DNA from: SpSt-583 sp034434015
GTDB taxonomy: Bacteria; Chloroflexota; Anaerolineae; Anaerolineales; UBA6663
DNA: 64,000 nt
Assembly (NCBI GenBank): GCA_034434015.1
Contig: DAOUAB010000212.1
Span: 1 to 64,000 of the forward strand
Reading direction: 5' to 3'
The notes beneath the pieces were generated by a model that was not told the origin of the DNA, made no database searches, and saw only the letters and a list, made by a program, of their open reading frames with translations. Positions 7,868-15,541 of the stretch are shown here, one piece after another; position 1 is the stretch's first letter, and every line of letters begins with the position of its first letter. The translations under genes were made by a program, and so were the position numbers.

Positions 7868-8806
7868 TCACGGCTCGGTCATCACGAACCCCTGAAAGGC
7901 CACTACGCCAAGGGCGACGACGGCGATAAGCGCATTCTCCAGCACTTCTTTCTTTTGCGTGACGAACTCGCGACCCGGCGGACGCAGGCGGAGGCTGATG
8001 GCGTCGTTGGGGCAGGCCTTGAGACAGTTGCCGCAGGTGGAGCAGTAGCGGTTGGTCTCCATGATCTTGGGCACCTGGTGGAACGGACAGCCCGGCTGGT
8101 TGTCACGTCCGAAGTAACAGTAAATGCCTTTGCAGCGATTGGCCAAGCATACGCTCGGGTCGGCGCGCACTTCCACCACGCTGCTCATGGCGAACACGCC
8201 CGACCAGGCGCCGAGCGGACACAGGTGGCGGCACCATGTCCAGCGCTCGAAGACCAGTCCGCTTACAACCGCGCCAATGGTGAAGCTCCACAGGATGAAG
8301 CCGGTGATGAGCGGCGAGACCGAGGCGCGCGTGACCTCCTCGATCCAGGCCTGGTACAGGATCGCCACGCCGAGCAGGGCAGCGACGAGCCAGCGTTTCT
8401 TGAACAGGGCTGGGGCTTTGAGGTTGAGGCCGATTCGGCGGTGGAGGATATCGGACAGCGCGCCCATTGGACAGACAGCGCACCACACGCGGCCGACGAC
8501 GAGATAACTGATTGCCAACAAAGGCCACCACACCACCCAACTCATCACGGTGGCGAAGGTCAGGCGCGGGTCGCGCGGGCCGAAGAAGGCCGAATAGGTG
8601 AGGGCTGTGAGCAGGCCGATCATGAGCCAACGGCCTACCCAGGGGAAGAAGGGGTGTTTGAGCAGGTGTTTCCCGTAGCGCTCGAAGGCGCCGGCCAAGC
8701 CGAGGCGTGGCGGGCTGGCGCCCACCTTGAGCGGCCCGGCGGCCAGCGATTCCAGCAGGATGAGGTTCTCGCCTTCCGGCGGGTTGGTTTCAGGTGGCTC
8801 ACTCAT
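7868..8806 (-). CDS. NapH/CcoG-like 4Fe-4S membrane protein (polyferredoxin)
   Basis: This 312-residue membrane protein carries about five helices and three cysteine groups: VWCAVCPMGALSD, WTWCRHLCPLGAWSG (the paired CxxxCP motifs of the NapH/NosR/CcoG family), an unusual CLANRCKGIYCYFGR stretch, and a classical CSTCGNCLKACP ferredoxin site near the C-terminus. It is predicted to pass electrons between the quinone pool and periplasmic or cytoplasmic partners. The ATG at 8806 (MSEPPET) is preferred to an upstream in-frame ATG at 8839. It ends at TGA 7868, after which the frame continues in the next membrane domain. The gene upstream encodes a cytochrome c. Confidence 0.8.
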   Translation of the reverse strand: MSEPPETNPPEGENLILLESLAAGPLKVGASPPRLGLAGAFERYGKHLLKHPFFPWVGRWLMIGLLTALTYSAFFGPRDPRLTFATVMSWVVWWPLLAISYLVVGRVWCAVCPMGALSDILHRRIGLNLKAPALFKKRWLVAALLGVAILYQAWIEEVTRASVSPLITGFILWSFTIGAVVSGLVFERWTWCRHLCPLGAWSGVFAMSSVVEVRADPSVCLANRCKGIYCYFGRDNQPGCPFHQVPKIMETNRYCSTCGNCLKACPNDAISLRLRPPGREFVTQKKEVLENALIAVVALGVVAFQGFVMTEP

Positions 8807-8869
8807 GGGGCGGAGTTTCCTTTCCCCGGGCCGCCGCATTTGGTCTCGTCGATCATCGTCGCGGGCAAG

Positions 8870-9406
8870 TTACGGCAGGCCCTTGAGATAGTTCATCAGG
8901 TCCATCAGGTCGTCGTCACCGATGTTCCAGCGCGGCATGTCCGAACTCAACGCTGCCCCGTCGGGATGCCTGCCTTCCACCACGGCGAGGCGGAAGGTGT
9001 CAAAGTCATAACCGGCTTCCATCCCGGCATGTCCGGCTTCAGACTCGCTTTCGCCGTCGTGTTCGCCCCCCGTTTCACCGGTCAGCGCTAACCAGCGAAT
9101 GTCGGGCGCTTCCATGACCTGCATGTGCATGGTGTGTGTCCCGCCGCGTCCATCAGGGCCGTGGCACGATGCGCAGGCCAGGTTGCCGCCCATCATCATC
9201 ATGCCCGAGGCCGGGCCGTCGGTGTAGGTGATGGCGGTGCCACGCTCGCTTGTGGCGGTGAAGTAGAGGCGTTCGCCGTTCGAGTCGAAGGAACCTGTGC
9301 CCCAGGCCGCTCCGCCCATCCCGGTTGATGTGGGGCGCGACGCGCAAGCCGTGAGCAGCAGTGCGACAACAGCGAGTGGCCCGGCGCCAACCATGCTTTT
9401 GCTCAT
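8870..9406 (-). CDS. Lipoprotein cytochrome c (single haem)
   Basis: The 178-residue product has a lipoprotein signal (LLLTACAS, Cys at about 21) and one CASCH haem site (about 78-82) followed by GPDGRGG, the usual c-type cytochrome context. The sixth ligand is probably one of the Met residues downstream (DMPRWNIGDDDL near the C-terminus). A His/Glu-rich insert (GGEHDGESESEAGHAGMEAG) separates the haem site from the terminal helix and may bind metal. It is a periplasmic electron carrier, likely serving the polyferredoxin encoded just downstream. The start follows aaggaga. Confidence 0.85.
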   Translation of the reverse strand: MSKSMVGAGPLAVVALLLTACASRPTSTGMGGAAWGTGSFDSNGERLYFTATSERGTAITYTDGPASGMMMMGGNLACASCHGPDGRGGTHTMHMQVMEAPDIRWLALTGETGGEHDGESESEAGHAGMEAGYDFDTFRLAVVEGRHPDGAALSSDMPRWNIGDDDLMDLMNYLKGLP

Positions 9407-9419
9407 GGCAGTTGTCTCC

Positions 9420-9821
9420 TTACATTGAGGCGAGGCTCGCGATGGCCCGCGTGAGGCGCGCTTTGGCTTCCTCGGCCACGTCGCGCACCACCGGATCCTC
9501 CTTCAGTACGCCCAGCATCGCCACAGGGTCTACTGCCGTGACGACCGACCCGCTGCCCTCTTCATACACGGTTACGTTACAGGGCAACCACAGGCCCACG
9601 TCCAGGTTGGCCGAGAGGGCGCGGTGGGCCAGTGGCGGGTTACACGCCCCGAGGATCTTGTAGCGGCGGAAGTCGGCGTTGAGCTTCTGTTTGAGCGTGG
9701 ACTGCACATCAATCTCGGTCAGCACGCCGAAGCCCTCGGCCTGGAGCGCGGCGATGGCCTTCTCGATGGCTTGCTCATAGGGCAGATTTAGTTTGGCGGG
9801 GATTCCAAGTTCGGTGGTCAT
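9420..9821 (-). CDS. DUF302 protein
   Basis: At 133 residues this matches the DUF302 fold: an N-terminal PYEQAIEKAIAALQAEGFGVLTEID segment (in two parts), the KLNADFRRYKILGACNPPLAHRA region with its typical single Cys, and LWLPCNVTVYEEG. DUF302 proteins are small alpha/beta proteins found beside copper and sulfur genes; their role is unknown. There is no signal peptide, so a cytoplasmic location is likely. The ATG follows gaggatgaggtc. It sits between the cytochrome c and the Met-rich lipoprotein, all on the minus strand. Confidence 0.85.
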   Translation of the reverse strand: MTTELGIPAKLNLPYEQAIEKAIAALQAEGFGVLTEIDVQSTLKQKLNADFRRYKILGACNPPLAHRALSANLDVGLWLPCNVTVYEEGSGSVVTAVDPVAMLGVLKEDPVVRDVAEEAKARLTRAIASLASM

Positions 9822-9850
9822 GGCTTGACCTCATCCTCTTGTAGCGAGCG

Positions 9851-10387
9851 CTACGGCTGCGGCGTCGTGGCGCCGCCCCCCATCATGCCCTGACCGCCGG
9901 ACATCATGTTGCCCCCGGCACCCAGCATGCTCTGGCCGTCGGTCATCATCCCCTGACCCATCGTCATCATCCCTTGGCCATTGGCCATCATCGTCCCGCC
10001 GGTGTCCATCACCTGTTGGCCGTTGGCCTTCATGGTTTCGGCGTCGGTCATCATTTGCTGGCCGAGCGCAACCATGGCTGAGTCATTGAGCGCCTGGCCT
10101 TTTTCCATCATGGCCTGACCGGCGATCGCCATCTTGTCGCCGGTGTCCATCATGGCCTGACCGTTCGTCTGCATCATGGTGCCCATGTCCATCATCATCT
10201 GTCCGTTGGTCTGCATGGACGTGCCAGCATTCATCATCACCTGACCGTTGGCCTGCATGGTCTGGCCATTGGTGACCATCATCTGTCCGGCTTGCTGTGC
10301 CTGCGGGTTGGTCGTCGAACAGGCGGCGAATACGAGCGCGGCGGCGCCGAGGCCAAGGGCGGCTGACAACAGCCTCTTGAGTTTCAT
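9851..10387 (-). CDS. Methionine-rich heptad-repeat lipoprotein
   Basis: The 178-residue product has a lipoprotein leader (AALVFAACSTT, Cys 23) and then about twenty copies of a 7-residue unit of the form xGQxMMx (for example NGQVMMN, NGQAMMD, AGQAMME, NGQGMMT). I count about 34 Met in the roughly 155 mature residues, and no Cys after the lipid anchor. A heptad array with Met at fixed positions would line one face of a helix or coiled coil with thioethers, as in Cu(I)/Ag(I) binding. A periplasmic copper sponge or chaperone is inferred; no known family is recognised. The start follows ggagaattggg, and a CTTAC-type dyad lies at 10414-10428. Confidence 0.75.
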   Translation of the reverse strand: MKLKRLLSAALGLGAAALVFAACSTTNPQAQQAGQMMVTNGQTMQANGQVMMNAGTSMQTNGQMMMDMGTMMQTNGQAMMDTGDKMAIAGQAMMEKGQALNDSAMVALGQQMMTDAETMKANGQQVMDTGGTMMANGQGMMTMGQGMMTDGQSMLGAGGNMMSGGQGMMGGGATTPQP

Positions 10388-10413
10388 CCCAATTCTCCTG
10401 AGCAGGTGTTTGT

Positions 10414-10428
10414 CTTACGCGCTGTAAG
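10414..10428. promoter_or_regulatory. CTTAC-type dyad upstream of the Met-rich lipoprotein
   Basis: CTTACGCGCTGTAAG, 5-bp arms matching the recurrent CTTACA-N3-TGTAAG pattern. It lies 27 bp before the ATG of the minus-strand lipoprotein, a position where a bound repressor would block transcription. Confidence 0.55.
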
Positions 10429-10510
10429 TTTATCAGTAATCCCGGGTGGCACAAGCGGAGGGGAAATCGGCGACGGCTGGCACATCACCAGTGCCAGGCC
10501 TGCGAGGTCT

Positions 10511-10551
10511 TAAAACGCAAAGAGGGCGGTGCGCCGCTCGCGCCACCGCCC
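10511..10551 (-). terminator. Rho-independent terminator
   Basis: On the minus strand an 8-bp GC stem (GGGCGGTG with CACCGCCC, 10524-10551) is followed by TCTTTGCGTTTT. It ends the gene at 10573-11133. Confidence 0.7.
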
Positions 10552-10572
10552 CGGGGAGAGCCTATTCAGTTG

Positions 10573-11133
10573 TTAGGAGTTGTTCTGCGGGGCGAAGTTG
10601 CCGTGGCAACCGCCGGGGCCGAAGCCCATGCCCGTACCCATGTGGGAGAGCATCCACTCATACCGGCCGGCCATGTGGCTGAGCATCCAGTTGGCCTGTT
10701 CCTGGGTGAGGGCGCCGTCCGCGACGGCCTGATCCAGCCCTGTCTTGACGGAGGCCTCCAGCGCGGCGGCCAGTTGCTCCTGGCTCACGCCCTGGGCCTC
10801 GGCGATCTGGGCCAGGGTCTTGCCGGCCGCCAGCTCGGCGTTCAGCTCGTCCTGCGTCAGGCCGAGCGCCTCGGCCAGGCCACCCCAGACCAGGTTGTGC
10901 ACGCTTCGCGCGCCGGTCGTCGTCATCCACTGATGCATATTCTGCATCCAGGCGGTGTCGCCATTCTGGGCGAAGCCGCCCATCATGCCATACCCGCCAC
11001 CCATCATCCCACCGGGTCCCCAGCCAGATGGGGTCTGGGTCTGGGCGAAGGCCAGGCCAACCCCGAGCCCGGCCAGGCCGAGCGCAGCGACAATGGCGGT
11101 AACGGCGAGCGTGATCTTCAAGGTCTTGTTCAT
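10573..11133 (-). CDS. Secreted YckD/DUF2680-like protein with Met-Gly-rich N-terminus
   Basis: The 186-residue product starts with a signal peptide (about residues 1-30, ending LAFAQT). A Gly/Met-rich segment (GGMMGGGYGMMGG) and HQWM follow, then helical repeats LAEALGLTQDELNAELAAG and LAQIAEAQGVSQEQLAAAL, typical of the YckD/DUF2680 type, and a terminal GCHGN. These helical modules are secreted or spore/stress associated in other bacteria, but the role is unknown. The Met and His content suggests metal contact. The ATG follows cggagg. Its promoter carries the 11-bp phased half-sites described separately, shared with 36297-36668. Confidence 0.75.
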   Translation of the reverse strand: MNKTLKITLAVTAIVAALGLAGLGVGLAFAQTQTPSGWGPGGMMGGGYGMMGGFAQNGDTAWMQNMHQWMTTTGARSVHNLVWGGLAEALGLTQDELNAELAAGKTLAQIAEAQGVSQEQLAAALEASVKTGLDQAVADGALTQEQANWMLSHMAGRYEWMLSHMGTGMGFGPGGCHGNFAPQNNS

Positions 11134-11182
11134 GGTGTCATCCTCCGGGCCAAAGCCCTAACTGGTTTCAAGATTTGGCCGC

Positions 11183-11236
11183 AGGATAGCCCGGGGGATT
11201 GAAGAAGTTGTGAAGAGCGGATGCACAGGTCGTGAA
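11183..11236 (-). promoter_or_regulatory. 11-bp phased TTCA half-site promoter (YckD-like gene)
   Basis: On the minus strand TTCACG (5' end 11236), TGCATC (11225, weak), TTCACA (11214) and TTCAAT (11203) are spaced by exactly 11 bp. The -10 box TATCCT starts at 11188, 15 bp after the last half-site begins. The geometry is identical to the promoters at 6283 and 36213. Confidence 0.65.
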
Positions 11237-11241
11237 CGGCC

Positions 11242-11259
11242 ACAGGCCATTTGGCCTGT
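11242..11259. repeat. Isolated 18-bp palindrome with GCCA-N2-TGGC core
   Basis: ACAGGCCATTTGGCCTGT is a perfect palindrome containing GCCATTTGGC. It has no partner at 24 bp and no -10 box at 35 bp on either strand, so it does not belong to the tandem-dyad promoters. It lies upstream of the phased half-sites. Confidence 0.4.
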
Positions 11260-11281
11260 CCATATCACTTGATGGCGCCCG

Positions 11282-12124
11282 TCATCGCCGCCGGATGCGG
11301 ACCAGCTGAACCACCACAAACCCGTAAGTTGTCCACACCCCCCCAAGGACGATGAGCAATGTCAAGGCCAGGGCGGGCGGTGCGGTGGGTGCGGCCAACG
11401 GGCCAGGCTGATGCGCCATGGGCTGGCCAGGGGCGGTGATCTCCCCATACGCCTCAGCGTAGGCCAATCCATCGCCGCCCTCGAATGCCGCCGTGACCCT
11501 GATCGCCTCGCTGCCCGTCGCCGGGATCTTGACGACCGCACCGCCGTCCTCCATCGTCGTCGGCCTCCCCAGCACGAGATCGCCGCCGAGCGCCGTGCGT
11601 TGGGTGAAGACAATGGGCGCGTTTGTCAGCGGACCTCCTCCTGCGTCCAGCAGGGTGGCGCGGGCCAGGAGGCTGCCGTCGTCGCGGGGCCTGAGTTCCA
11701 GTGTGAGCGAGGTGGGTGCGCCAGTGGCCCTGGGCTTTGCCGCTTTGATCACGCCGCCGACGAGGTTCTCCATGCCCAGGCACGGTACCACGCACAGGAG
11801 GCGCAATCGGCCTGTCTTCTCGGGGGTGAACGTGAGCGTGGCGGTCGGCTGATCGCGGCTCACGCGTACGGTGGGCAGCTCGAGGCCGAGGCCTTTGAGG
11901 CGGATGTCGTGCGGGTTGTCATCTTCAAGGTCGCCATCGGCGTAGGTGAAGGTGAGGCTGACCTCGTGACCGGCCTCCACGTCCAACGTGTAATCCACGA
12001 CGCTCTCGAACCCGTTCCGGCCCACCGAGATGGAGACCCGCTGCGCATGCGCGTGCGCCGCCGGCGGGCGGAGCGCAGCCGCTAACACGGTGACGAGCAG
12101 GGCAAGGGTAAATGGGCGCAGCAT
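11282..12124 (-). CDS. Membrane-anchored cupredoxin with CuA-like CxxxC motif
   Basis: The 280-residue product has a signal peptide (ending PPAAHAHA), a cupredoxin domain (about 30-140), a second beta domain of unknown type (SLTLELRPRDDGSLLARATL onward) and a C-terminal helix (ALALTLLIVLGGVWTTYGF). The cupredoxin contains NPHDIRL and CVVPCLGMENL. CxxxC resembles the CuA site of cytochrome oxidase subunit II or nitrous oxide reductase, but the usual His and Met at positions +4 and +7 after the second Cys are replaced, and a Met lies at +3. So a non-standard copper site is likely. It is the last gene of the NrfD redox cluster. The ATG at 12124 follows ctggaga. Confidence 0.7.
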   Translation of the reverse strand: MLRPFTLALLVTVLAAALRPPAAHAHAQRVSISVGRNGFESVVDYTLDVEAGHEVSLTFTYADGDLEDDNPHDIRLKGLGLELPTVRVSRDQPTATLTFTPEKTGRLRLLCVVPCLGMENLVGGVIKAAKPRATGAPTSLTLELRPRDDGSLLARATLLDAGGGPLTNAPIVFTQRTALGGDLVLGRPTTMEDGGAVVKIPATGSEAIRVTAAFEGGDGLAYAEAYGEITAPGQPMAHQPGPLAAPTAPPALALTLLIVLGGVWTTYGFVVVQLVRIRRR

Positions 12125-12169
12125 GTCCGTTCTCCAGGCGACGAGTGATGGAAAAAGAGATCCTGCCAT

Positions 12170-13720
12170 CTACGGCTCGGCACTCTTTGCCGTTTCCCAC
12201 ACCGAGACGATGGGGAAGAGGCGCGAGAACAAGAAGTACACCAGCACGAACCCGGCCAGCGACCCGGCGGTGATGGCCCACTCCACCCAAGTGGGTTGAT
12301 AGAGGGCGACGCTCAGCGCTGGATCGTGAACGGGCAGGTAAGGGTGTTCAAACACTGGCACAACGATGATGTAGCGCTTGAGCCAGGCCTGAACCACGAT
12401 CAGGGCCGAGGCGATCACAGCGCTGGTGACCGGGCGGGCCTGCAGGACCGGCAGCATCGAGAGCACGAGCAGCCCAACAATCACGAATGCGCCCATTCGC
12501 ACGAGCGAATTGGCCCCGGCGAGGTCAAGCCCCGCGACGGTCTCTGCCTGGGAAATGACAAAAATGGCGATCGACACCGTGACGGCCGTGGCCGTGAGCG
12601 GGATAGGTCGCAGCATCGGGAGGCGGCGGAGCGCAGCGACGGGTTTGATCGCCGGCAACACGAGCAGGAACGCCGGGACGATCAGCCCGAACACCTGCGT
12701 GAACCAGAACAGCGGGGCTAGCGGCCCGGTGAACAGCTCCAGCAGCAGCGCCTTCTCCGCCAACTGCATTTTGTAGGCCGTCGTTGCGTATTCGGCCAGG
12801 TTGAAGTACAGGTAAACCAGGTCGAGCACGAGCACGAGCGCGGCCATGTTTCTGAAGTGGCGCAGAGTCAGGAAGGCTTCGAGGTGATAGACCTTACGGA
12901 AGACGGCCATCGCCAGCACCACGGAGGCTGCCCCAGAGGCCAGCGCGCCTGCCACGAAGTACGGCCCGAAAATGGTCGAGTTCCAGCCGGGTCGCAGGGT
13001 CATGGCGAAGATCCACGAAACCACGGTATGCACCATCACGGCGATGGGCAGGATGAGCACTGCCATCGTGTTCATGGTGCGCTCGAGCCGCGCGTGCTGC
13101 TCGGGGGTGCCCCGCCATCCGAAGGCGAGGAGCCGATAGGACCAGCGCCGCCAGCGCGGGACGTCCGTCAGTTTGTCACGCAGCAGCGCCGCATCCGGGA
13201 TGAGCGGGAGGAGCAGGAAGAGGGTCGAGCCGGTGAGATAGGTGGTGATGGAGACGATGTCCCACAGGATGGGAGACTGCAGGCGGCCATGGGTGATCAG
13301 GTTGAGCGAGCGCTCGGGATGGCCGAGGTCCACGAATGGCATGATCGCACCCATGAGCAGCGCGGCGAATGTGATGGCCTCGGCCATGCGCGTGACAGGA
13401 TGCCGCCACTTCGCGCCGGTCAGCCGAAGGATGGAAGACAGCAATGCGCCCACATGGCTGATGCCGATGAAGAATACGAAGTTGGTGATGTACAGCCCCC
13501 AGGAGACCGTGTCGCGCATGCCGGTGACGACCAGGCCGTCGCGTAGTTGAATGAAGTACGCATAAGCGCCGAAGGCGACGATGGCGCCGAGTGTGGCCGT
13601 GGTGAGATACATGCCCCAGCCCCAGCGGACCACGGGGGCGAGCAGCGCCTTTTCGTGGTCGCTGAGGGCCGCGGCAGCGGGGAAGGAGGTTTGGGGATAA
13701 GCGAGATTCTGGACGCTCAT
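12170..13720 (-). CDS. NrfD/PsrC/ActC-type quinol-interacting membrane subunit
   Basis: The 516-residue protein has about ten membrane helices and belongs to the NrfD/PsrC family: early GWGMYLTTATLGAIVAFGAY, then VSWGLYITNFVFFIGISHVG and a VDLGHPERSL motif after the fourth helix. Such subunits bind quinol or quinone and hand electrons to a 4Fe-4S partner. The partner is encoded 45 bp upstream (13766-14578). At 516 residues it is near ActC/DsrP length rather than the shorter NrfD. The ATG follows gggag. It works in the cytoplasmic membrane. Confidence 0.9.
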   Translation of the reverse strand: MSVQNLAYPQTSFPAAAALSDHEKALLAPVVRWGWGMYLTTATLGAIVAFGAYAYFIQLRDGLVVTGMRDTVSWGLYITNFVFFIGISHVGALLSSILRLTGAKWRHPVTRMAEAITFAALLMGAIMPFVDLGHPERSLNLITHGRLQSPILWDIVSITTYLTGSTLFLLLPLIPDAALLRDKLTDVPRWRRWSYRLLAFGWRGTPEQHARLERTMNTMAVLILPIAVMVHTVVSWIFAMTLRPGWNSTIFGPYFVAGALASGAASVVLAMAVFRKVYHLEAFLTLRHFRNMAALVLVLDLVYLYFNLAEYATTAYKMQLAEKALLLELFTGPLAPLFWFTQVFGLIVPAFLLVLPAIKPVAALRRLPMLRPIPLTATAVTVSIAIFVISQAETVAGLDLAGANSLVRMGAFVIVGLLVLSMLPVLQARPVTSAVIASALIVVQAWLKRYIIVVPVFEHPYLPVHDPALSVALYQPTWVEWAITAGSLAGFVLVYFLFSRLFPIVSVWETAKSAEP

Positions 13721-13765
13721 GCGCAGCTCCCGTCGTGGACCAGAGACACCACCCCTGGCCGCGCA

Positions 13766-14578
13766 TCACTCGTCAGTGGTCGCACTCAGCTTCCGAGGCG
13801 GCAGATACCAGACGCGCGGTTCGGTGCCGAGTTCTTCAAGATGGCGATGTGCGCCGCCCTCGGCCAGCAATTCGCTGAGCCGATACGTCTCGCCGAGGCT
13901 GTTGGTCACCGCATCCTCGTGCTCGTCGCCGAAGAATAAGGCCCCCATCTCGCACGCCGCCACACACGCCGGGAGCTGCCCTTGCCGGGTGAGCGCCGGG
14001 CAGAACAGGCACTTCTCCGCCACGCCGCGCCGGTGCGGGAGGTTGGTCTCGACGGAGTAAGGCTGGCTGAGTTCCTGCTCGGTGTGCAGCGGCTCGGCCC
14101 AGTTGAAGTAGCGAGCGGAGTAGGGGCAGGCCGCCATGCAGAAGCGGCAGCCGATGCACAGATCCTGATCGATGAACACAATCCCATCCGCGCGTTTGTA
14201 GGAGGCGCCCACGGGGCAGACGTTCACGCAGGGTGGGTTGTCGCACTGCATGCACGGGCGCGGGAAGTAGTAGGACGCCGCCGTGCCTTCGTGCCGCAGC
14301 TTGTAGACGCTGATCCATTCCTGTCCGAAGGGGACCAGGTGCATCGCCGTGCAGGCTTCGGTGCAGTCGCCGCAGCCATCGCAGCGGGCCAGGTCGATCA
14401 CCATCACCCAGCGCCGATTGCCCGCGCCGGGATCGCCGGGATGGGGGCCGTCTGCCCGGGCCTGGCGCGCCGCGGCAGCGGCGACCGTTCCCACGGTGGA
14501 AGTCGCAGCGATGGCTGCTGCGCCTGTTGCCGTCGCCTTGAGGAAACTGCGCCGCGTGAGTTTCTTGTGATCGGCCAT
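13766..14578 (-). CDS. Tat-exported 4Fe-4S electron-transfer protein (NrfC/TtrB/PhsB-like)
   Basis: The protein has 270 residues. The N-terminus has a twin-arginine signal (LTRRSFLKATA) and four ferredoxin-like cysteine groups: CDGCGDCTEAC, CMQCDNPPCVNVCP, CIGCRFCMAACP and the fourth around CLFCPALTRQGQLPACVAAC. This is the usual four-cluster subunit that connects a NrfD-type membrane protein to a catalytic subunit. No molybdopterin or other catalytic subunit is nearby, so the electron route probably ends in the cytochrome c or cupredoxin encoded in the same operon. Confidence 0.9.
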   Translation of the reverse strand: MADHKKLTRRSFLKATATGAAAIAATSTVGTVAAAAARQARADGPHPGDPGAGNRRWVMVIDLARCDGCGDCTEACTAMHLVPFGQEWISVYKLRHEGTAASYYFPRPCMQCDNPPCVNVCPVGASYKRADGIVFIDQDLCIGCRFCMAACPYSARYFNWAEPLHTEQELSQPYSVETNLPHRRGVAEKCLFCPALTRQGQLPACVAACEMGALFFGDEHEDAVTNSLGETYRLSELLAEGGAHRHLEELGTEPRVWYLPPRKLSATTDE

Positions 14579-14722
14579 CTCAACAACCTGCTTCGTTTGG
14601 AGGGATGGGATGTCAGCCTCTCGAGGCGCCCCCGTCTAGTGCTCCTCTTCCAGACCGAGCAGCTCCTTCAGCTCATGCCGCGCGTTGCCGGCCTTTTCCG
14701 CTTTGACCGAGTCCAGCAGCTC

Positions 14723-15214
14723 CTAATACAACTGGGCAGAGTCGCCGCTGGCCAGTGCCACTGCCTGTTCGAGGTGCGTGATGGCCGCGGACCGGTCCAT
14801 GGCCTCGAAATCGTGGATGGCTTCCAAAGCGGCCTCTAGATGAGCACGCTCTTCTTCGCTCGGCTGAATGGCCGGGTGCGCGTCTTCACCCGGCAGCGAG
14901 GCGACGTAGGCCGCGATGACCTGCAGATCGACCTCGGAGAGTTTGTCGGCGGGGATGGCCTCCATGTCACCCTCCGGCTCACGAACCTGCTGGATCACCT
15001 GCTCAAGGGTGTGGCCGGCGACGGCTGGGGCCTCATCGCTGCCACTGCCGTCGTCGCCATGGCATTCACCACAGTTGAGCGCGAAGAGCGCCTGGCCCTG
15101 GGCGGAGGCCGCACCGCCCGGCGCCTGAGCGCCCGGTTGGGTGGGGGAGGCGGTGCCACAGGCGGTCAGGAGCAGGCCGGCGATGATGAAGGCGGGGACG
15201 AGTCGGCGCATCAT
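14723..15214 (-). CDS. Lipoprotein cytochrome c with helical C-terminus, possibly truncated by TAG
   Basis: The 163-residue product has a lipobox (LLLTACGT), a CGECH haem site (about 47-51) with HGDDGSG, and DLQVIAAYVASLPG, the typical terminal helix of a class I cytochrome c. A helical tail (HLEAALEAIHDFEAMDRSA) follows. The stop is TAG at 14723-14725, but the frame stays open for another 28 codons (ELLDSVKAEKAGNARHELKE...) to a second TAG at 14636, and that stretch continues the charged helical tail. So a nonsense change or sequence error is likely. The ATG at 15214 follows ggagg. Confidence 0.8.
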   Translation of the reverse strand: MMRRLVPAFIIAGLLLTACGTASPTQPGAQAPGGAASAQGQALFALNCGECHGDDGSGSDEAPAVAGHTLEQVIQQVREPEGDMEAIPADKLSEVDLQVIAAYVASLPGEDAHPAIQPSEEERAHLEAALEAIHDFEAMDRSAAITHLEQAVALASGDSAQLY

Positions 15215-15230
15215 GGTTTCCTCCAGTGAG

Positions 15231-15440
15231 TTACCGTACACCCAGCGACGGCGGGCGGGGCGGTAACTGCTCCTCCGCATTGCGCAGTTGTGCCTGCAGG
15301 CGGCGCAGATCGCGGATCAGCCGGATTCGCTCCGCGTGGTAATCCGCCAGGATCACTTCGAGTTCGGAGAGCTGGCGGGACTTTTCCGCCAGTTCACGGC
15401 GGATGACGTCAAGGTTTGAAAGTCTGGTCAGATCCGCCAT
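15231..15440 (-). CDS. Small coiled-coil protein
   Basis: The 69-residue product is predicted to be one long amphipathic helix (IRRELAEKSRQLSELEVILA then IRLIRDLRRLQAQLRNAEEQ) with no signal peptide or Cys. The ATG follows ggagg at proper distance, so it is probably translated. It lies between the response regulator and the cytochrome c on the minus strand. The function is unknown; a small adaptor or assembly factor for the redox complex is only a guess. Confidence 0.6.
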   Translation of the reverse strand: MADLTRLSNLDVIRRELAEKSRQLSELEVILADYHAERIRLIRDLRRLQAQLRNAEEQLPPRPPSLGVR

Positions 15441-15541
15441 CGGCGGCCTCCAGACTTAGCCTAGTCCGTGAAGGTTCGAATCTGGTGCGAAACCGGGGGG
15501 AGGCTGGTGCGAGACAGCCCTGCCCGCTCGGGGCGGCAGGC

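Noticed and set aside
7850..9091. Long open frame (413 codons) on the plus strand
   Set aside because: Antisense to the polyferredoxin and cytochrome c genes; the product is rich in His, Gln and Gly with no domain, a known shadow in high-GC DNA.
9851..10387. CRISPR-like repeat array
   Set aside because: The repeats are short, in frame and code for a Met-rich heptad protein; no spacers or cas genes are seen.
11246..11255. GCCATTTGGC as a tenth regulon promoter
   Set aside because: No second dyad at 23-25 bp and no TAnnnT at 35-36 bp on either strand.
15464..15491. TTCGCA and TTCGAA 11 bp apart before the small coiled-coil gene
   Set aside because: The next phased position does not match and the -10 spacing is 17, not 15 bp, so it was not counted with the phased-site promoters.
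15470..15495. gttcgaatctggtgc as a tRNA T-arm
   Set aside because: No acceptor stem, D-arm or anticodon arm could be found around it.
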